Part shown: positions 17,411-26,780 of the stretch, one piece after another
Position numbering within the stretch: the first letter of the stretch is position 1
Layout: every line of letters begins with the position of its first letter
Made by a program: the position numbers and the translations under genes
Assembly (NCBI GenBank): GCA_019637975.1
Contig: JAHBUR010000010.1
Location: 1-64,000 of the forward strand
Source of the DNA: Bacteroidota bacterium
GTDB taxonomy: Bacteria > Bacteroidota > Ignavibacteria > UBA10030 > UBA6906
Direction of reading: 5' to 3'
DNA length: 64,000 nucleotides
The notes under the pieces: model-generated
The model's input: the letters and a program-made list of their open reading frames with translations, nothing else
Databases searched by the model: none
Told to the model about the DNA's origin: nothing

Positions 17411-18184
17411 TTACTTCAACTCCTCCACGCCCCACTGCTTCATTCGCTCAAGCAGAATGTGGTCGGTAAGCTCGTACTTCACCGGTGTAACGGAAACGTA
17501 ATTTTCCCGAATGGCAATTTGATCGGAATCGGGGTCGGTATCAATCACATTCATGTTGCCTGTCAACCAGAAATACTCGCGGTTGGCGGGATCGCGACGG
17601 ACATCAAACCGATCCTCCCAGGTGGAAATTCCCTGCCTGGTGATCTTCACTCCCTTGATTTCCTCCTCGGAAACAGCCGGAACATTGACATTGAGAAGAG
17701 TTTTTGGGGGAAGGCCCTGCTCAGCGACGAGCAAAGCAAGACGTGTCGCGAACTTCGCGGCATAGGAAAAATCCTGACTCTGATAGGATGTGAGTGAAAC
17801 AGCTACGGACGGGATACCAAGGATCGTTCCCTCTGTTGCAGCGGACACGGTTCCGGAGTAGATAATGTTGATGGCAGTATTCGAACCATGATTGATTCCG
17901 GAGATCACCATGTCCGGCCTTTGCTTGAGCAGAAACTTCACGCCCAATTTCACACAATCGGCTGGCGTACCTTCAACAGCATGTCCGAAGAAGTCGTTAT
18001 TCTTGTGAAACGGAAACACACGCAACGGATAGTTCACTGTGATGGCATGACCCACGGCGCTTTGTTGCGAAGCGGGCGCTACAACCGTAACATCGGCAAT
18101 TGCTTTGAGGCCGTGAACAAGGGCGAAAATCCCCTCAGCATGAATTCCATCATCGTTGGAAACAAGAATGTTGAGTTTCTTCAT
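17411..18184 (-). CDS. surE: 5'/3'-nucleotidase SurE
   Basis: 257 residues. ILVSNDDGIHAEGI provides the metal-binding Asp pair, APASQQSAVGHAIT the conserved Ser/Gln block, EGTPADCVKLG and MVISGINHGSNT the third and fourth motifs; all are diagnostic of SurE. It is a metal-dependent nucleoside monophosphatase implicated in stationary-phase survival. It lies 8 bp downstream of panB on the same strand, indicating co-transcription. Confidence 0.96.
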   Translation of the reverse strand: MKKLNILVSNDDGIHAEGIFALVHGLKAIADVTVVAPASQQSAVGHAITVNYPLRVFPFHKNNDFFGHAVEGTPADCVKLGVKFLLKQRPDMVISGINHGSNTAINIIYSGTVSAATEGTILGIPSVAVSLTSYQSQDFSYAAKFATRLALLVAEQGLPPKTLLNVNVPAVSEEEIKGVKITRQGISTWEDRFDVRRDPANREYFWLTGNMNVIDTDPDSDQIAIRENYVSVTPVKYELTDHILLERMKQWGVEELK

Positions 18185-18192
18185 GGGAGAGA

Positions 18193-19017
18193 TCAGTAGC
18201 TTTCCTCTTTCGACGGGAAATCATCCGATTTCACGTCGCGTATGTATTGGCGAAATGCGCCCCGCATCATCTCGGCCAGCTCGGCATACCGTCGCACGAA
18301 TCGCGGCTTGAATTCCTCCGTCAGGCCGAGCATATCGTACACCACCAGAACCTGTCCGTCACAATGCCGCCCTGCGCCAATCCCGATTGTAGGAATAGGA
18401 ATCGATTCTGTCACTTTCCGTGCGAGCTTGCCCGGTATTTTTTCGAGAACAAGCGCAAAGGCTCCGGCGTCAGCCAGAACTTTCGCATCGCGCAGCAACT
18501 GATCGGCTTCGTTCTTTTCCGTTGCACGCACTTCATATGTCCCGTACTTGTTGATGGCCTGCGGCATCAAGCCGAGATGCCCCATCACTGGAATGCCAAT
18601 CTTGACGAGATGCTGTACGGTTTCTGCAATATACTCGCCACCTTCAAGTTTCACAGCCCCTACGCCAACCTCCTTCATGATGCGGCCGGCATTTCTAACG
18701 GCTTCTTCCTTGTTGTTTTGATATGTCATGAACGGCATATCGACAACAATCAGCGCATTCTTGACAGCACGCTTGACTGCGTTCGCGTGATAAATCATAT
18801 CGTCCAGCGTAACGGGCAGCGTTGTGACGTTCCCCTGAACAACATTCGAAAGCGAATCGCCGACAAGTATGATTTCTATTCCCACCTGATCGAGCAATTG
18901 TGCCACAAGAAAATCGTACGCCGTCAACATCGTGATCTTCTCTCCGGTCCGCTTCATGTCCATCACCGTCTTGGTGGTTACGACACGCGGTTTTGATTGC
19001 GGGGTTGATTTAGGCAC
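18193..19017 (-). CDS. panB: 3-methyl-2-oxobutanoate hydroxymethyltransferase
   Basis: 274 residues. [58 protein letters not shown] and [17 protein letters not shown] are the conserved PanB blocks, including the Mg2+-binding Asp residues and the catalytic Glu region. It makes ketopantoate from 2-oxoisovalerate using 5,10-methylene-THF, the first pantothenate/CoA step. Its start overlaps the end of the LipM-like gene by 8 bp, and surE follows after 8 bp. Confidence 0.96.
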   Translation of the reverse strand: MPKSTPQSKPRVVTTKTVMDMKRTGEKITMLTAYDFLVAQLLDQVGIEIILVGDSLSNVVQGNVTTLPVTLDDMIYHANAVKRAVKNALIVVDMPFMTYQNNKEEAVRNAGRIMKEVGVGAVKLEGGEYIAETVQHLVKIGIPVMGHLGLMPQAINKYGTYEVRATEKNEADQLLRDAKVLADAGAFALVLEKIPGKLARKVTESIPIPTIGIGAGRHCDGQVLVVYDMLGLTEEFKPRFVRRYAELAEMMRGAFRQYIRDVKSDDFPSKEESY

Positions 19018-19798
19018 AGGCGGACTCGAATTCTTGTAGTAGGTTGTCCGGCTGGACGAATTTCACATTCCACTCACGTTGAAACCCTTGTTGCAGGCAC
19101 TCTGCAAGTTCGTTTACTGATATTTCGGCGTTCCGGATTTCGGCAAGCTCGACCGTTTTCTCCCGTAATTCCTGAGCAAGTGATTCTCTCACTGGTTCAC
19201 CGGGCAGAAGAAGGTATTTCATGAGACCGCGGTGTGCAGGACCAATCAGGATGGAACCGTGCTGCAACACGACTTCGGCTCCTGTTTCGTGATGCCGGAA
19301 ACGACGCTGAGCGCTGCCGACGAGCTTTCTGCCATGCCATTCGATTTCGTAACGGGCAGAAGCAGTGAAACAGGGAATTGAAGACGGATTCTTATAGTGT
19401 TCACGGAAGTCCGGCTGCGAACGGCTGAGAGTTGCATCAACTCCGAACAGACGAAGGCCATGCACCAGCGCTTGACTGATATGATTGTAGATTTCCAGGA
19501 CGCTTCTTCCTTCCGAGAACATGGCAACGCTGTAGGTCAATTCTTCAGCATGAAACACGGCTCGACCGCCGGTCGGGCGACGAACAACATCGATGTTGTC
19601 GGCCGTACACCGATCATGATCGATCTTCTCAACATCCTGATTGAATCCAAGCGAAATGGCCCACGGCTTCCATTGAAAGAGTCGAACCGTCGGGACGCCG
19701 GTACCGGAGAGAAGGGAACGCGCAAGCAATTCATCGAACTGCATGTTGTAAGAACCGGTGTTCACCCCCGTGTCTATAAACCGCCAATCGGCACTCAT
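19010..19798 (-). CDS. LipM-like octanoyltransferase / lipoate-protein ligase family
   Basis: About 262 residues from the ATG at 19798 ([11 protein letters not shown]); an upstream in-frame start at 19822 is less convincing. [11 protein letters not shown] (73-83) is the lipoyl-binding signature and GSAQRR (161-166) contains the family lysine-region motif after GRKLV. Cys143 in [11 protein letters not shown] matches the active-site Cys of LipM-type octanoyl-[ACP]:protein transferases, which true LplA ligases lack. So an octanoyltransferase is favoured, moving octanoate from ACP to GcvH or E2 domains. It overlaps panB by 8 bp. Confidence 0.85.
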   Translation of the reverse strand: MSADWRFIDTGVNTGSYNMQFDELLARSLLSGTGVPTVRLFQWKPWAISLGFNQDVEKIDHDRCTADNIDVVRRPTGGRAVFHAEELTYSVAMFSEGRSVLEIYNHISQALVHGLRLFGVDATLSRSQPDFREHYKNPSSIPCFTASARYEIEWHGRKLVGSAQRRFRHHETGAEVVLQHGSILIGPAHRGLMKYLLLPGEPVRESLAQELREKTVELAEIRNAEISVNELAECLQQGFQREWNVKFVQPDNLLQEFESACA

Positions 19799-19831
19799 TC
19801 TTCGGCAATCCTCAAGAAACAATTTCCCCGT

Positions 19832-20632
19832 TTAATGCAGGTCACGATGACGGGTGATGATTCCGCGCTTGCTCTGTGCTATGAAATCAAGAACTTTCTG
19901 CACTTCGGGAACCTTCATCAGGCTCGCATCTTCCTTTACTTTCGCCACGGCTTGGGACACATTAAGCCCCGAGTTGTAGATGATGGAGTATGTTCTATCG
20001 AGGGCCTCAATCGCTTCACGGGAAAATCCGCGGCGACGGAGTCCCACGGAATTCAATCCTGCAAACACAAGCGGCTCGCCCGCGGCACGGACAAACGGCG
20101 GAACGTCCTTCGGCACACGCAGTCCCCCGCCAATCATCACATGCGCGCCGATACGCACGAACTGATGCACCGGCGTTATGCCTCCGATAATCGCAAAATC
20201 ATCAACGTGAACGTGGCCGGCAAGCATTGCGGCATTCGACATGATAATGTTGTTGCCAAGCACGCAATCGTGCGCAATATGGACGTATCCCATCAACAAA
20301 TTATCACTCCCGATTACCGTCTTCCCCGTTTCCACGGTACCGCGATGCAGGGTTGCATACTCGCGAATGACATTCCTGTCGCCTACCTCGCACGTTGTGG
20401 GTTCGTCTTTGTACTTCAGGTCTTGCGGAACATGCCCGACAATTGCGCCATGATGAATCCGGCAGTCCTTGCCAATCCGGGCGCCTCGTCCGATAAGCGC
20501 ATTGGACGCAATGGAAGTTCCCTCACCAATAACAGCCCCCGCTTCAATAACGGCAAACGGGCCAACTGTCACATCATGTCCGAGTTCCGCTTTTGGATTG
20601 ACATCCGACCGCGGATCAATATGTGTTGCCAT
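19832..20632 (-). CDS. lpxA: acyl-ACP--UDP-N-acetylglucosamine O-acyltransferase
   Basis: 266 residues built of left-handed beta-helix hexapeptide repeats (e.g. IGEGTSIASNALIG, IGKDCRIHHGAIVG). His121 in YVHIAHDCVLG corresponds to the catalytic His125 of E. coli LpxA, and HVPQDLKYKDEPT and VHQFVRIG are LpxA-specific. The C-terminal helical domain (SREAIEALDRTYSIIY...) is present. It adds the first 3-hydroxyacyl chain in lipid A synthesis. It follows lpxC-fabZ by 51 bp. Confidence 0.96.
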   Translation of the reverse strand: MATHIDPRSDVNPKAELGHDVTVGPFAVIEAGAVIGEGTSIASNALIGRGARIGKDCRIHHGAIVGHVPQDLKYKDEPTTCEVGDRNVIREYATLHRGTVETGKTVIGSDNLLMGYVHIAHDCVLGNNIIMSNAAMLAGHVHVDDFAIIGGITPVHQFVRIGAHVMIGGGLRVPKDVPPFVRAAGEPLVFAGLNSVGLRRRGFSREAIEALDRTYSIIYNSGLNVSQAVAKVKEDASLMKVPEVQKVLDFIAQSKRGIITRHRDLH

Positions 20633-20683
20633 ACATTCCTGGATGGTTCAAGAATAGTTGGAGCAGATGAAGGAAGTTTTCTA

Positions 20684-22147
20684 TCAGTTCACGTTGCGTC
20701 CGGCGGGAATTGTGCTGCCTTCCTTGCTTCCGTTGCTGGAGTTGTTCTTTTCTTGCCGGTCGACAATTGATGCCATCATATCCGCCTCGGCAACAAGGTT
20801 GCCATCGACGTAGGCTCTTCCCGCCATTTGACAAATACGACTCTTGCGGCTTGTCATGGTCAACTCGAACACCAGTTGATCACCAGGCGTGACTGGTTTT
20901 CTGAACTTCGCATTGTTGATCGCCATGAAGAACACGAGTTTGTCTCCCGGGTTCTCGACGCCGTTCAGAAGAAGAATGCCGCCGCATTGCGCCATAGCTT
21001 CAATGATCAGCACGCCGGGCATCACCGGTTGGCCGGGAAAATGACCTTCAAAAAACGGCTCGTTGATTGTCACATTCTTGACGCCGACAATCCGTTCATC
21101 GATTGTAAAATCAACGATCTTATCAATCAACAGGAACGGATAGCGATGAGGGAGGATTTTCTTGATGGCATTGATATCGAAGACGACGCCCTCTTTTCGT
21201 TCGTACTGGAATTTCTTTACCAGCTTCTTCTGCTGGTAGAGTTTGCGGATGATCTTTGCAAACTCGATGTTGCTCGCATGTCCGGGGCGCGCCGCGAGAA
21301 TCTGCGCTTTGAACGGAACGCCGATGAGCGCCAAATCGCCCATCATATCCAGTAACTTGTGCCGTGCAGGTTCGTTCTTGAAATGCAGAGGCCTGTTGTT
21401 CAATACGCCGCTTGTTCCGAGAATGACGGAATCTTTTATTCCAAGCTTTTCAGAAATGCGCTTGATCTCGCCGTCGCCCAACTCACGATCTACAATAACA
21501 ATCGCGTTGTCGAGATTGCCGCCTTTGATGAGGCCCTGACTGTGCAGCATTTCTACTTCATGCAAGAAACAAAACGTACGGCACGGGGCAAAATCAGTCA
21601 CGAATTCTTTTTCCAGATTGAAGAGCCCGCTGTGCTGGCTGCCGAGGGCGGGATTGTGATAGTCGACCATCACGGTGATTCGGTAGTCATCTGTTGGCAG
21701 AGCGACAATGTCGACACCCTTTTCTTCGTTGCGATATTCGACCGGCTGATCAATAATGAGGTAATCTTTCGGAGCATCCTGCCGTTCAAAGCCTGCTTTC
21801 AGAAGAAGATCAACATACGGCTTTGCACTGCCGTCGCCGATCGGCGGTTCGTTGGCGTCGAGTTCAATCAGGCAATTGTCAACCTGCATCCCGACCAGCG
21901 CCGCAAGAACATGCTCGACTGTATGAACCCGGGCTTCGCCGATGGCAATGGTTGTTCCGCGGGCAATATCAACAACGTGATCAACAAGAGCGGGCACTTC
22001 GGGAGAGCCGCCCAAATCAATCCGCTTGAAGCGAATGCCGGAATTCTCGGGCGCGGGTCTGAACGTCATCGAACAGATGCTTCCGGTGTGCAGCCCGACG
22101 CCGCTCATCGTTACCGGTTGTTTGATGGTCCGTTGTTGAACTAGCAT
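20684..22147 (-). CDS. lpxC-fabZ: bifunctional UDP-3-O-acyl-GlcNAc deacetylase / 3-hydroxyacyl-ACP dehydratase
   Basis: 487 residues, a natural fusion. Residues 1-305 are LpxC: HTVEH (75-79) and HKLLD...D (263-271) hold the zinc ligands, with LDANEPPIGDGSA, KGGNLDNAIV and His290 in the catalytic pocket. Residues 325-475 are FabZ: LPHRYPFLLID (332-342), FFEGHFPGQPVMPG with His369, and Glu383 in IIEAMAQ. LpxC carries out the committed step of lipid A synthesis; FabZ dehydrates 3-hydroxyacyl-ACP and so competes for the same acyl precursor. This fusion is typical of Bacteroidota/Chlorobiota and supports the lineage assignment. Confidence 0.97.
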   Translation of the reverse strand: MLVQQRTIKQPVTMSGVGLHTGSICSMTFRPAPENSGIRFKRIDLGGSPEVPALVDHVVDIARGTTIAIGEARVHTVEHVLAALVGMQVDNCLIELDANEPPIGDGSAKPYVDLLLKAGFERQDAPKDYLIIDQPVEYRNEEKGVDIVALPTDDYRITVMVDYHNPALGSQHSGLFNLEKEFVTDFAPCRTFCFLHEVEMLHSQGLIKGGNLDNAIVIVDRELGDGEIKRISEKLGIKDSVILGTSGVLNNRPLHFKNEPARHKLLDMMGDLALIGVPFKAQILAARPGHASNIEFAKIIRKLYQQKKLVKKFQYERKEGVVFDINAIKKILPHRYPFLLIDKIVDFTIDERIVGVKNVTINEPFFEGHFPGQPVMPGVLIIEAMAQCGGILLLNGVENPGDKLVFFMAINNAKFRKPVTPGDQLVFELTMTSRKSRICQMAGRAYVDGNLVAEADMMASIVDRQEKNNSSNGSKEGSTIPAGRNVN

Positions 22148-22192
22148 AGTGTCTCCGACAGAGAAATTCTTGGGATGAAAGGCCGCGGCCGC

Positions 22193-23260
22193 TTATGATT
22201 CTTGCTGAAGTTGCTTGATGATCTCTTCAAGATGCGCAACGCGTTTCTGTAACTCGCGTACAGTCACAATCAGATCGGGAAGTTGCGTCGCGGCACCCTG
22301 GATGCGGAATGCCTCTCGCTGCGGATATGCAGGATATCCGAAGATGGTCGTGTTTGGTTTTTCGACTGAACGGTGAACACCGGATTGCGCGCCAATCTTC
22401 GTACCGTCGGCAATCGTGAGATGTCCCGTGAGGCCGACCTGTCCGCCGAGCATGCAGTTCTTGCCGACTTTCGTGCTGCCGGAAATCCCTGCCTGTGCAG
22501 CACTTACGGTATTCTCCCCGATCACGACATTGTGTGCAACCTGGATGAGGTTATCAAGCTTGACACCGCTCTTGATACGTGTTTCGCCGAGCGTTGCCCG
22601 ATCGACAGCACAGTTTGCCCCGATCTCCACATCATCCTCAATCACAACAATTCCACGTTGCGGAATTTTCTCGTATGTGCCGTCGGGCTTCGGCGCAAAT
22701 CCGAATCCATCGCTGCCGATTGTCGTGCCCGAATGAATGATCACGCGTGCACCGATGACACAGCCGTAATACACGGTCACATTCGGGTAGAGAATCGTAT
22801 TGTCTCCAATCCGTGCATCGTCGCCAATCACAACGTTGTGCGAGAGTATGACGCCATCGCCAACATGAACACGCTCGCCAAGGACAACATGCGCCCCTAT
22901 TCGAACGTCAGCGCCCAGTGTTGCACTGTTTGCAATAACTGCAGCGGGATGAATACCGGGAGGCAACACGTCGTGCGGCGGCCTGAAATGTTGCAGAACC
23001 TTGAGAAACGAAACGTACGGGTCCTTGACGCGCACAAGGGCCGGCTTCGTGCCCGCCCCTGCCTGCAGATCATGTGCAACAATAACCGCCGATGCCTTCG
23101 TTGTTTCAACGAACTTCTGGTACTTGGGATTGGCCAGAAAGGTAATGTCTCCCTCACCGGCTTCTTCAATTTTTGCTACCCGCCGGATGTCGATGTCGTC
23201 ATTACCGTCAATCTCCGCGTTCACCATCACTGCAATATCACGGAGCTTCATTCTCGTCAC
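22193..23260 (-). CDS. lpxD: UDP-3-O-(3-hydroxyacyl)glucosamine N-acyltransferase
   Basis: 355 residues. An N-terminal uridine-binding domain (about 1-100, GEGDITFLANPKYQKF) is followed by hexapeptide-repeat beta-helix turns and a C-terminal coiled segment (LPDLIVTVRELQKRVAHLEE). IQVAHNVVIGENT contains the catalytic His, and KIPQRGIVVIEDDVEIGANC is an LpxD hallmark. It adds the second, N-linked acyl chain of lipid A. It is between the lpxC-fabZ fusion (45 bp) and the first skp gene (7 bp). Confidence 0.97.
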   Translation of the reverse strand: MTRMKLRDIAVMVNAEIDGNDDIDIRRVAKIEEAGEGDITFLANPKYQKFVETTKASAVIVAHDLQAGAGTKPALVRVKDPYVSFLKVLQHFRPPHDVLPPGIHPAAVIANSATLGADVRIGAHVVLGERVHVGDGVILSHNVVIGDDARIGDNTILYPNVTVYYGCVIGARVIIHSGTTIGSDGFGFAPKPDGTYEKIPQRGIVVIEDDVEIGANCAVDRATLGETRIKSGVKLDNLIQVAHNVVIGENTVSAAQAGISGSTKVGKNCMLGGQVGLTGHLTIADGTKIGAQSGVHRSVEKPNTTIFGYPAYPQREAFRIQGAATQLPDLIVTVRELQKRVAHLEEIIKQLQQES

Positions 23261-23267
23261 TGTAATG

Positions 23268-23789
23268 TTACTTGCCGAAGGATTGCATACGCCGCAACAC
23301 GGTCTCGGTCAGATCGTACTTGCTTGTCGCGTACAGCAACAGAATGTCGCCGCTCTTGTCGAAGATGTAGTCGAAGTTGTCATCCTTCGCAATATCCTCG
23401 AGAACTTTGAAGATTTTGTTCTGGATCGGCTTCATCACATCATTCTGCTTCTGGAACAATTCGCCGTTCTGTCCGAATTTTCTGTTCCGGTAGTCGGAAA
23501 TTGACTGGTCGAGTTCACGAAGCTCGCGTTCTTCTTTTGCGCGTGATTGTTCCGTGAGAATGAGCTTGCGCTTGTCGTACTCGTCGTATTTCTTTTTCCA
23601 ATCGGCCTGCATCTTCTGCAATTCGGCCTCCCAGTTTGCCACCAATGCATCCAACGTTCTCTGGGCATCGACGGCTTCCGGCAGGTTCTGCATGATTGCT
23701 TCGGAGTTGATGTGGCCGATCTTCATTTGTGCGAAGCCTGCGCTTGCCGCATACAGGAGGACGAGCGCCGCAACGAGGTGTTTCATCAT
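23268..23789 (-). CDS. OmpH/Skp-family periplasmic chaperone (copy 1)
   Basis: About 173 residues from an ATG at 23789, which has a GGGAG ribosome-binding site at proper distance; the frame continues to a TTG at 23804. The signal peptide ends around SAGFAQ. MKIGHINSEAIMQNLPEA starts the mature Skp domain, followed by a long Lys/Glu-rich coiled coil (about residues 45-120, WEAELQKMQADWKKKYDEYD). Skp trimers hold unfolded outer-membrane proteins in the periplasm. It is the downstream member of a tandem pair; both follow bamA, as in many Bacteroidota. Confidence 0.92.
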   Translation of the reverse strand: MMKHLVAALVLLYAASAGFAQMKIGHINSEAIMQNLPEAVDAQRTLDALVANWEAELQKMQADWKKKYDEYDKRKLILTEQSRAKEERELRELDQSISDYRNRKFGQNGELFQKQNDVMKPIQNKIFKVLEDIAKDDNFDYIFDKSGDILLLYATSKYDLTETVLRRMQSFGK

Positions 23790-23813
23790 CACATCTCCCT
23801 TCAATTCGGAAAG

Positions 23814-24341
23814 TTACTTACCCGTCTTCAATCTGTCGATTACTTTGAACGTCAGGTCCGAGGCAGGCTCGCCGTAGAGCAATACACGTACGTTGTCCGT
23901 CTGGTCAAACACAAACGAGTATTTTAAATCCTTGGCAACGCGTTCAATCGCTTTGAGAATCTTCTCCTTGACGGGATTGAGGATCTTTTCCTGCTGTTTT
24001 GCCAATTCGCCGTCGTTGCCAAGCTTGTCCAATTTGTACTCGCGGAGTTGTTGATCCATGTCGTAGATCTCCTGCTGAGCGGTTCTCTTTGCGGCATCGT
24101 TCATCACGGCTTCTTTTTTCTTGTATTCATCGAGCTTGTCCTGAATGACTTTTTCTCGCTTCTCGATTTCGTCCTGAATCGGCTTCGCGGCCGCTTCAAG
24201 TTTACGCTGAGCTTCCTTCGCTTCCGGAATTTCCTGGAAAATCTTCGTTGAGTTCACGAAGCCGATTTTCTGCTGCGCAAATGCGGACGAACCGGCAGCC
24301 AACGCGAGCGACACACATAATGAGAGAAAGAATTTGTTCAC
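23814..24341 (-). CDS. OmpH/Skp-family periplasmic chaperone (copy 2)
   Basis: 175 residues with signal peptide ending SSAFAQ. QKIGFVNSTKIFQEIPEAKE begins the Skp core and is clearly related to the neighbouring copy (KIGxxNSxxIxQxxPEAxxAQR). The central segment IQDEIEKREKVIQDKLDEYK is a strong coiled coil. Tandem Skp genes may give homo- or heterotrimers; divergence between the copies suggests distinct clients, which is inference. It lies 54 bp downstream of bamA. Confidence 0.93.
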   Translation of the reverse strand: MNKFFLSLCVSLALAAGSSAFAQQKIGFVNSTKIFQEIPEAKEAQRKLEAAAKPIQDEIEKREKVIQDKLDEYKKKEAVMNDAAKRTAQQEIYDMDQQLREYKLDKLGNDGELAKQQEKILNPVKEKILKAIERVAKDLKYSFVFDQTDNVRVLLYGEPASDLTFKVIDRLKTGK

Positions 24342-24395
24342 GATTACCTCTGACTGATTATGGATGTGATGAGATTATATACGATGGTGAATCCC

Positions 24396-26777
24396 TTAGA
24401 ATCCCCGTCCGAATACAAAGTGGAATTTCCAACCGTCCGGCTGGCCATCCAAGGGCAAAACGTCATCAAAACCGAAACCGTAGTCGAAGCCGATCAACCC
24501 GATAGGGTTGATTTGCAATCGGGCTCCGAAACCGGCCGACCGTTTCAGGTTGGCAAAATCCGCCTTCTGCCATCTCTCCCACACATTGCCGCCCTCAACA
24601 AAGCCGAGAATGTAGATAGGAATCGGATTGATGGCGAGGGCGAGCCGAAGTTCCGCAGTCTGCCTCGTCATGGCGCGGCCGCCGAAGATGCGTCCCAACT
24701 GGTCGCGAGGCCCGATAGACTGATCTTCATATCCGCGCAACGCTGTGGTTGAAATGTATCCGAGGCCTGTGCCGCCCATGTAGAATCGATCGTTGAACGG
24801 AAGTCCGGCCGACTGCCCGAACTCACCGACATAGCCGAATTCGGAACTCAGATACAACGCCACCCGGCTGCTGTTGAACAGGGGCACGTACCACTCCGAG
24901 TTCAAAATCCATTTGTGGAAATCCACGTTGCCCGGAAGCAGCGGCCCGCCGGACATTTGAATGGAGAGCGAGAAGTTCGAACCGTAGGTCGGGAACACGG
25001 GATTGTCGATACTGTTCCGCGAAATGATTTGCGTAATGCTCACCTGCGTGTATTTGCTCAAGCCCACGTCAATGAGCGGATAGTCTTCTGCAACACGCTG
25101 TCCCGTCAAAATCCAGTCGCCGCGGAAGTAATCATCCGGCCAGCGGAAACGGCGCCCGATACGCAACGATCCGCCTGTACGCTCCGAGTTATACGTGTAC
25201 CTGATTTTTGTGCTGTACAGGCTGACGCCAAACGTGGTGGGCGAGTCAAACAACCACGGCTCGGTGAACCCGACGGTGAATGTTCTGTATTGCGACTCGG
25301 TGCCGAACTGCCATTCGAAATTCAAAATCTGCCCGGCGCCTCCCGAAAGCGGCTCGGCAATCGAAAAATTGTTGATGGTAAATCCGAGAGCGCCCGTTAC
25401 GCCGAATGCTCCGCTGTACCCGATCGAGGCATTGATGTTATCACTCGATTTCTCTTCGACGGAATACGTCAAATCAACGATGTTATCTTCCGGATGAATG
25501 TACGTGTCGGGATTGATCTTCTCCGGGTTGAAGTAATTCAGCACCGACAACTGTCGGATGCTGCGGATGATGGCGGCACGATTGAAGAAGTCGCCGGGGC
25601 GTGAATACAGTTCACGCCGTATGACCTTGTCATGGGTTTTTGTGTTGCCTTTGATATCGACCCGCCCGATGACGAATTTGTTTCGTTCGTACACTTTAAT
25701 GCGGATATCAACACTATCCTCGGCAACGCGGGTCTCTTCAGGTTCGAGATTGAAGGCGAGATAGCCGTTGTTCAGATACAGAGAGGCAACGTCTGTTTGT
25801 GATTCGTTGCCGCGCAGATTCTGCTCGAATTTCTCCTGATTGTACACATCGCCCGGCTTCATACCGAGCTGTTCGTTGAGAATTTCGTCAGAATAGACTG
25901 TGTTACCTTCCCACGCGATGTTCCGGATTTTGTATTGCGCCCCTTCATGAACATCAATGCGGATGTTCATATTCTTCTTATCTTCACTATACCAAATCGA
26001 ATCACCAATCACCGACGCATCGCGGTAGCCGTTTTTCTGATAGAACTTCACAATAAGTTTCTTATCGTCCTCATACTTCTTCCTGTCGAATTTGTGTGAC
26101 GAGAAGATTTTCCACCAACGGGCCTCGGCGATTTCCTTCATTGCCCCCTTCAAGTCTCCGCTATCGAATGCTTCGTTTCCGGAAAAATAAATGTTGCGGA
26201 CTTTGACGTACGGTCCTTCATCGATATCCACCAACAGGTTGACGCGGTTTTTGCTGGTATCCAGTTGTTGCGTTGAGACCTTCACGTCGGCAAGCATGTG
26301 CCCTTCTTCCTCATACATCTTCAGAATATCTTTCTGAATTCTTGTGAGGTCGTGCGGAGCAATCACTTGCCCGCGAACAAGCGCCATTTTCTTTTCGAGT
26401 TTGTCGGTGCTGATTTCGTCGCTTCCGGATATAACCGTCTCCTCGTAGCGGGGAAGCTCTGTGACGCGGATTGCAAGAAATACTCCTTCTCCAACCCTGC
26501 GGTCGATAACAATCTGAACATCCGAAAATATTTTCAATTGCCACAATTTTCTGACGGACTGCCCGATTTTATCGCCGGGAAGAGTAAACTCATCGCCTAC
26601 CCGTAAACCTGAATTGGCAATAATCGCTGAAGGCTCCGCGAGGGAATTGCCTTCCACCGAAATGCCGAGAATCTTCAGTACTTCCTGGGTTTGGGGTAAA
26701 CGTTGTGCGAAAAGGTGGGTAGAAGAAATGACCATGACAATCCCCGCTGCCGCCAACGCCAACACTCTCTGCTTCAT
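24396..26777 (-). CDS. bamA: outer-membrane assembly factor BamA
   Basis: 793 residues. After a signal peptide (ending THLFAQ) come five POTRA-like repeats (about 35-420; e.g. ILGISVEGNSLAEPSAI, VRNIYFSGNEAFDSGDL, IRNIAWEGNTVYSDEIL, IGRVDIKGNTKTHDKVI), then the D15/Omp85 barrel with a C-terminal aromatic (FVFGRGF). The RGYEDQSIGPRD stretch corresponds to the conserved loop-6 RGF/Y motif region. BamA inserts beta-barrel proteins in the outer membrane. The stop of uppS lies 3 bp upstream, making them one transcript with the two Skp genes. Confidence 0.95.
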   Translation of the reverse strand: MKQRVLALAAAGIVMVISSTHLFAQRLPQTQEVLKILGISVEGNSLAEPSAIIANSGLRVGDEFTLPGDKIGQSVRKLWQLKIFSDVQIVIDRRVGEGVFLAIRVTELPRYEETVISGSDEISTDKLEKKMALVRGQVIAPHDLTRIQKDILKMYEEEGHMLADVKVSTQQLDTSKNRVNLLVDIDEGPYVKVRNIYFSGNEAFDSGDLKGAMKEIAEARWWKIFSSHKFDRKKYEDDKKLIVKFYQKNGYRDASVIGDSIWYSEDKKNMNIRIDVHEGAQYKIRNIAWEGNTVYSDEILNEQLGMKPGDVYNQEKFEQNLRGNESQTDVASLYLNNGYLAFNLEPEETRVAEDSVDIRIKVYERNKFVIGRVDIKGNTKTHDKVIRRELYSRPGDFFNRAAIIRSIRQLSVLNYFNPEKINPDTYIHPEDNIVDLTYSVEEKSSDNINASIGYSGAFGVTGALGFTINNFSIAEPLSGGAGQILNFEWQFGTESQYRTFTVGFTEPWLFDSPTTFGVSLYSTKIRYTYNSERTGGSLRIGRRFRWPDDYFRGDWILTGQRVAEDYPLIDVGLSKYTQVSITQIISRNSIDNPVFPTYGSNFSLSIQMSGGPLLPGNVDFHKWILNSEWYVPLFNSSRVALYLSSEFGYVGEFGQSAGLPFNDRFYMGGTGLGYISTTALRGYEDQSIGPRDQLGRIFGGRAMTRQTAELRLALAINPIPIYILGFVEGGNVWERWQKADFANLKRSAGFGARLQINPIGLIGFDYGFGFDDVLPLDGQPDGWKFHFVFGRGF

Positions 26778-26780
26778 GCT

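Noticed and set aside
19397-20770. Long open frame on the plus strand (457 codons) across the LipM-like and lpxA genes
   Set aside because: It is antisense to two clearly recognisable proteins, has no family-like motif and the composition of a codon shadow.
21359-23410. Plus-strand open frames of 260-345 codons opposite lpxC-fabZ and lpxD
   Set aside because: Antisense to genes with unmistakable motifs; no start-site signal or recognisable domain.
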